Assembly (NCBI RefSeq): GCF_000719475.1
Contig: NZ_JOGO01000107.1
Span: forward strand, 1-14,221
Direction of reading: 5' to 3'
Length of the DNA stretch: 14,221 nt
Source of the DNA: Streptomyces sp. NRRL F-5630
GTDB taxonomy: Bacteria; Actinomycetota; Actinomycetes; Streptomycetales; Streptomycetaceae
The position numbers and the translations under genes were made by a program. Within the stretch, counting starts at the first letter, position 1. Every line of letters starts with the position of its first letter. Below, piece after piece: positions 13,901-14,221 of this stretch. The notes beneath the pieces are model-generated. The model worked only from the letters and a program-made list of their open reading frames with translations. It had not been told where the DNA came from and did no database searches.

Positions 13901-13962
13901 CGGGTCAGGGTGCGGTGGAGGGCGGCGACGGTGCCGCGGGCGGGGCGGGGGTGCGGGCTCAT
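10936..13962 (-). CDS. FAD- and iron-sulfur-binding 2-hydroxyacid dehydrogenase (YdiJ/GlcD-GlcF fusion type)
   Basis: A fused flavin and iron-sulfur dehydrogenase, expected to oxidise a D-2-hydroxyacid (D-lactate, glycolate or D-2-hydroxyglutarate) and pass electrons to the respiratory chain. The 1008-residue length matches E. coli YdiJ-type proteins. The FAD-binding PCMH domain (about 46-276) has PRGGGTSIAGQATG (77-90). The FAD-oxidase C-terminal domain (about 277-515) has HFGEGCVHVRI (426-436) and SGEHGDGQARAELL (468-481). The iron-sulfur region has C551, C557 and C570, then CLSCKGCRSDCPVG (C615, C618, C621, C625). Two Cys-Cys-Gly motifs follow (763-765 and 935-937), as in GlcF. A low-complexity VDA-repeat insertion (about 786-840) separates the two CCG units. 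The start is preceded by GGGAAAG about 10 bases upstream, which is weak. The substrate is not determined by sequence. Confidence 0.9.
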   Translation of the reverse strand: MSPHPRPARGTVAALHRTLTRTVRGTVDFSPGARALTTMDASNYRRVPLGVVAPHDSDDVAATLAACREHGVPLVPRGGGTSIAGQATGTGIVLDFTRHMNRLIDLDPDTRTARVQPGLVLDTLRAAAAPYGLTFGPDPSTHARCTLGGMIANNSCGAHSVAWGTTADNTESLDVLAADGTPHHLARGWDTAAPPGPRRTAPVPAGPRPIPDALRALVDTHLALLRTGYPALPRRISGYALDALLPEHGTDLARAWCGSEGTLGVLTEARVRLVEAPPARALAVLGYADESEAAEAAAGLLPFAPLTVEGMAADLVPDSTSLPRGGAWLFAETGGADPAEAAHHARLLAGAAGALDARVVTDPAAQRALWRVREDAAGTATRGPDGAEAWPGWEDVAVPPARLGPYLREFRALLAHHGLHGTPYGHFGEGCVHVRIGFDLLSAPGIAVFRRFSEELAHLVVAHGGSLSGEHGDGQARAELLPVMYGPELTALFARVKAVWDPDDLLNPGILVRPAALDENLRFSVLPREPVGVAFGYPHDGGDFSAAVRRCVGVAKCREPGGTHGTSVMCPSFRATGAEEHSTRGRARLLHEMLAGEVVTGGWRAPEVRDALDLCLSCKGCRSDCPVGVDMATYKAEFLHHHYAGRLRPASHYALGRLPAWLRAAAPLARPLNAVARLRPLTSLALRLAGLTPERPLPALATRPLRAGEEGTPPPGAHPVLLWPDTFGRHLAPHIPRAARRVLADAGLHATTPAPWLAGAGVCCGLTYVSTGQLDAARKVMRRTLDAVDAVDAVDAVDAGRAVDAMDAGRAAGGVVGVGRGPNAGTGTGPGTRTTPNEASAPIPVLVLEPSCAAALRTDLPELLPDDPRAARLAARVRTFAQVLEEEAAPGWEPPRIAASVVGQTHCHQHAVLGDAAERRLRARAGLTGELSGGCCGLAGNFGFERGHYATSVACAEDQLLPAVRAAGSDAVVLADGYSCRTQLSHLSPRTGRHLAEVLADALPAPTS
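11530..11610 (-). repeat. In-frame 9-bp/27-bp tandem repeat inside the dehydrogenase gene
   Basis: On the plus strand a 27-bp unit (11530-11556) is duplicated at 11557-11583 with one mismatch, and is followed by three 9-bp units of CGCGTCCA(C/G) (11584-11610). All periods are multiples of three, so copy-number change keeps the frame. The region encodes repeats of Val-Asp-Ala with interspersed Gly-Arg and Met, between two conserved domains. The repeat extends the linker and probably varies between strains. Confidence 0.85.
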
Positions 13963-14040
13963 GGGGTGTCATCTTTCCCGGGCGGGGCGGCGAGTACGCG
14001 GGGAAGAGGGGTGGGCGCCGTCCACCGGAGGGGGTTGAGT

Positions 14041-14162
14041 TCACTGGGATGAGTGAGCGGATTTTTTATTTTCGGGAGTTATCCACAGATTTGCTGGGGT
14101 GGAGGTGGGGGGTGGCGGATTTGCGGAAGAATGTTAGAAGGGGAGCCCCCCGGGTGGGAGGG
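14041..14162 (-). repeat. Intergenic DnaA-box element, copy B
   Basis: On the minus strand the blocks are CCCTCCCA (plus 14155-14162), CATTCTTCCGCAA (plus 14121-14133), ATCTGTGGATAAC (plus 14078-14090) and a CTCACTC hairpin with TCACT/AGTGA arms (plus 14041-14057). Their order matches copy A, with the same 42-bp spacing between the ATTCTT and ATCTGTGG blocks. It lies about 80-200 bp upstream of the dehydrogenase start, reading toward it. An unusually AT-rich run, ATTTTTTATTTT, sits at 14061-14072. Confidence 0.6.
14079..14087 (+). promoter_or_regulatory. DnaA-box-like site upstream of the dehydrogenase
   Basis: TTATCCACA matches the consensus DnaA box exactly. It lies within the conserved core of element copy B and about 117 bp upstream of the dehydrogenase start codon. 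Its opposite-strand counterpart is at 1007-1015. The rest of 13963-14040 and 14163-14221 holds no gene and no other clear signal, apart from a run of nine G at 14171-14179. Confidence 0.5.
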
Positions 14163-14221
14163 AACTGTCCGGGGGGGGGCAGGTTCGCCGAGCCCCCCGC
14201 CCCCACCTCGCCCCACCGCCG

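Noticed and set aside
12007..14052. 681-codon plus-strand open frame antisense to the dehydrogenase
   Set aside because: Same high-GC shadow effect. The minus-strand frame has intact FAD and iron-sulfur motifs.
936..14162. Composite transposon or genomic island bounded by the inverted elements
   Set aside because: There is no transposase or integrase, no target-site duplication that I can see, and the enclosed genes look like native chromosomal genes with uniform composition.

Overview
The window is high-GC DNA with codon use strongly biased to G or C at third positions. Together with the protein families, this points to a Streptomyces-type actinomycete chromosome. I see no phage, insertion-sequence, CRISPR, tRNA or rRNA signature. 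The protein genes look like ordinary chromosomal metabolism, so most of the unusual signal is in the spaces between them.

Layout. Positions 1-1140 hold no recognisable protein gene. They do hold a good housekeeping-type promoter (337-365) reading into a strongly folded stretch (about 372-800) with a tiny leader-like ORF, which I read as a candidate structured RNA. A ~120-bp element at 936-1055 carries a DnaA-box-like sequence. Then follow pdxH (minus), a citrate synthase paralogue (plus) and a family 3 glycoside hydrolase (plus) with a leaderless-type promoter. Next is a divergent pair: an EamA/RhtA-type exporter (minus) and a LysR regulator (plus), with a clear LysR-type operator between them. 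After that, all on the minus strand, come a maltose acetyltransferase-like hexapeptide enzyme, a soluble phospholipase D/cardiolipin synthase-like protein, and a ~1000-residue FAD plus iron-sulfur dehydrogenase. The window closes with a second copy of the DnaA-box element, inverted relative to the first.

Functional links. The LysR regulator probably controls itself and perhaps the exporter. The dehydrogenase and phospholipase genes run in the same direction 88 bp apart and could be partly co-transcribed across a hairpin. The remaining genes look independently regulated, with hairpins or repeats at their junctions. The most interesting items are the folded RNA candidate at 372-800, the pair of inverted elements at 936-1055 and 14041-14162 with identical internal spacing, the in-frame 9/27-bp repeat inside the dehydrogenase, and the Asp-to-Glu change at the predicted catalytic position of the citrate synthase paralogue.
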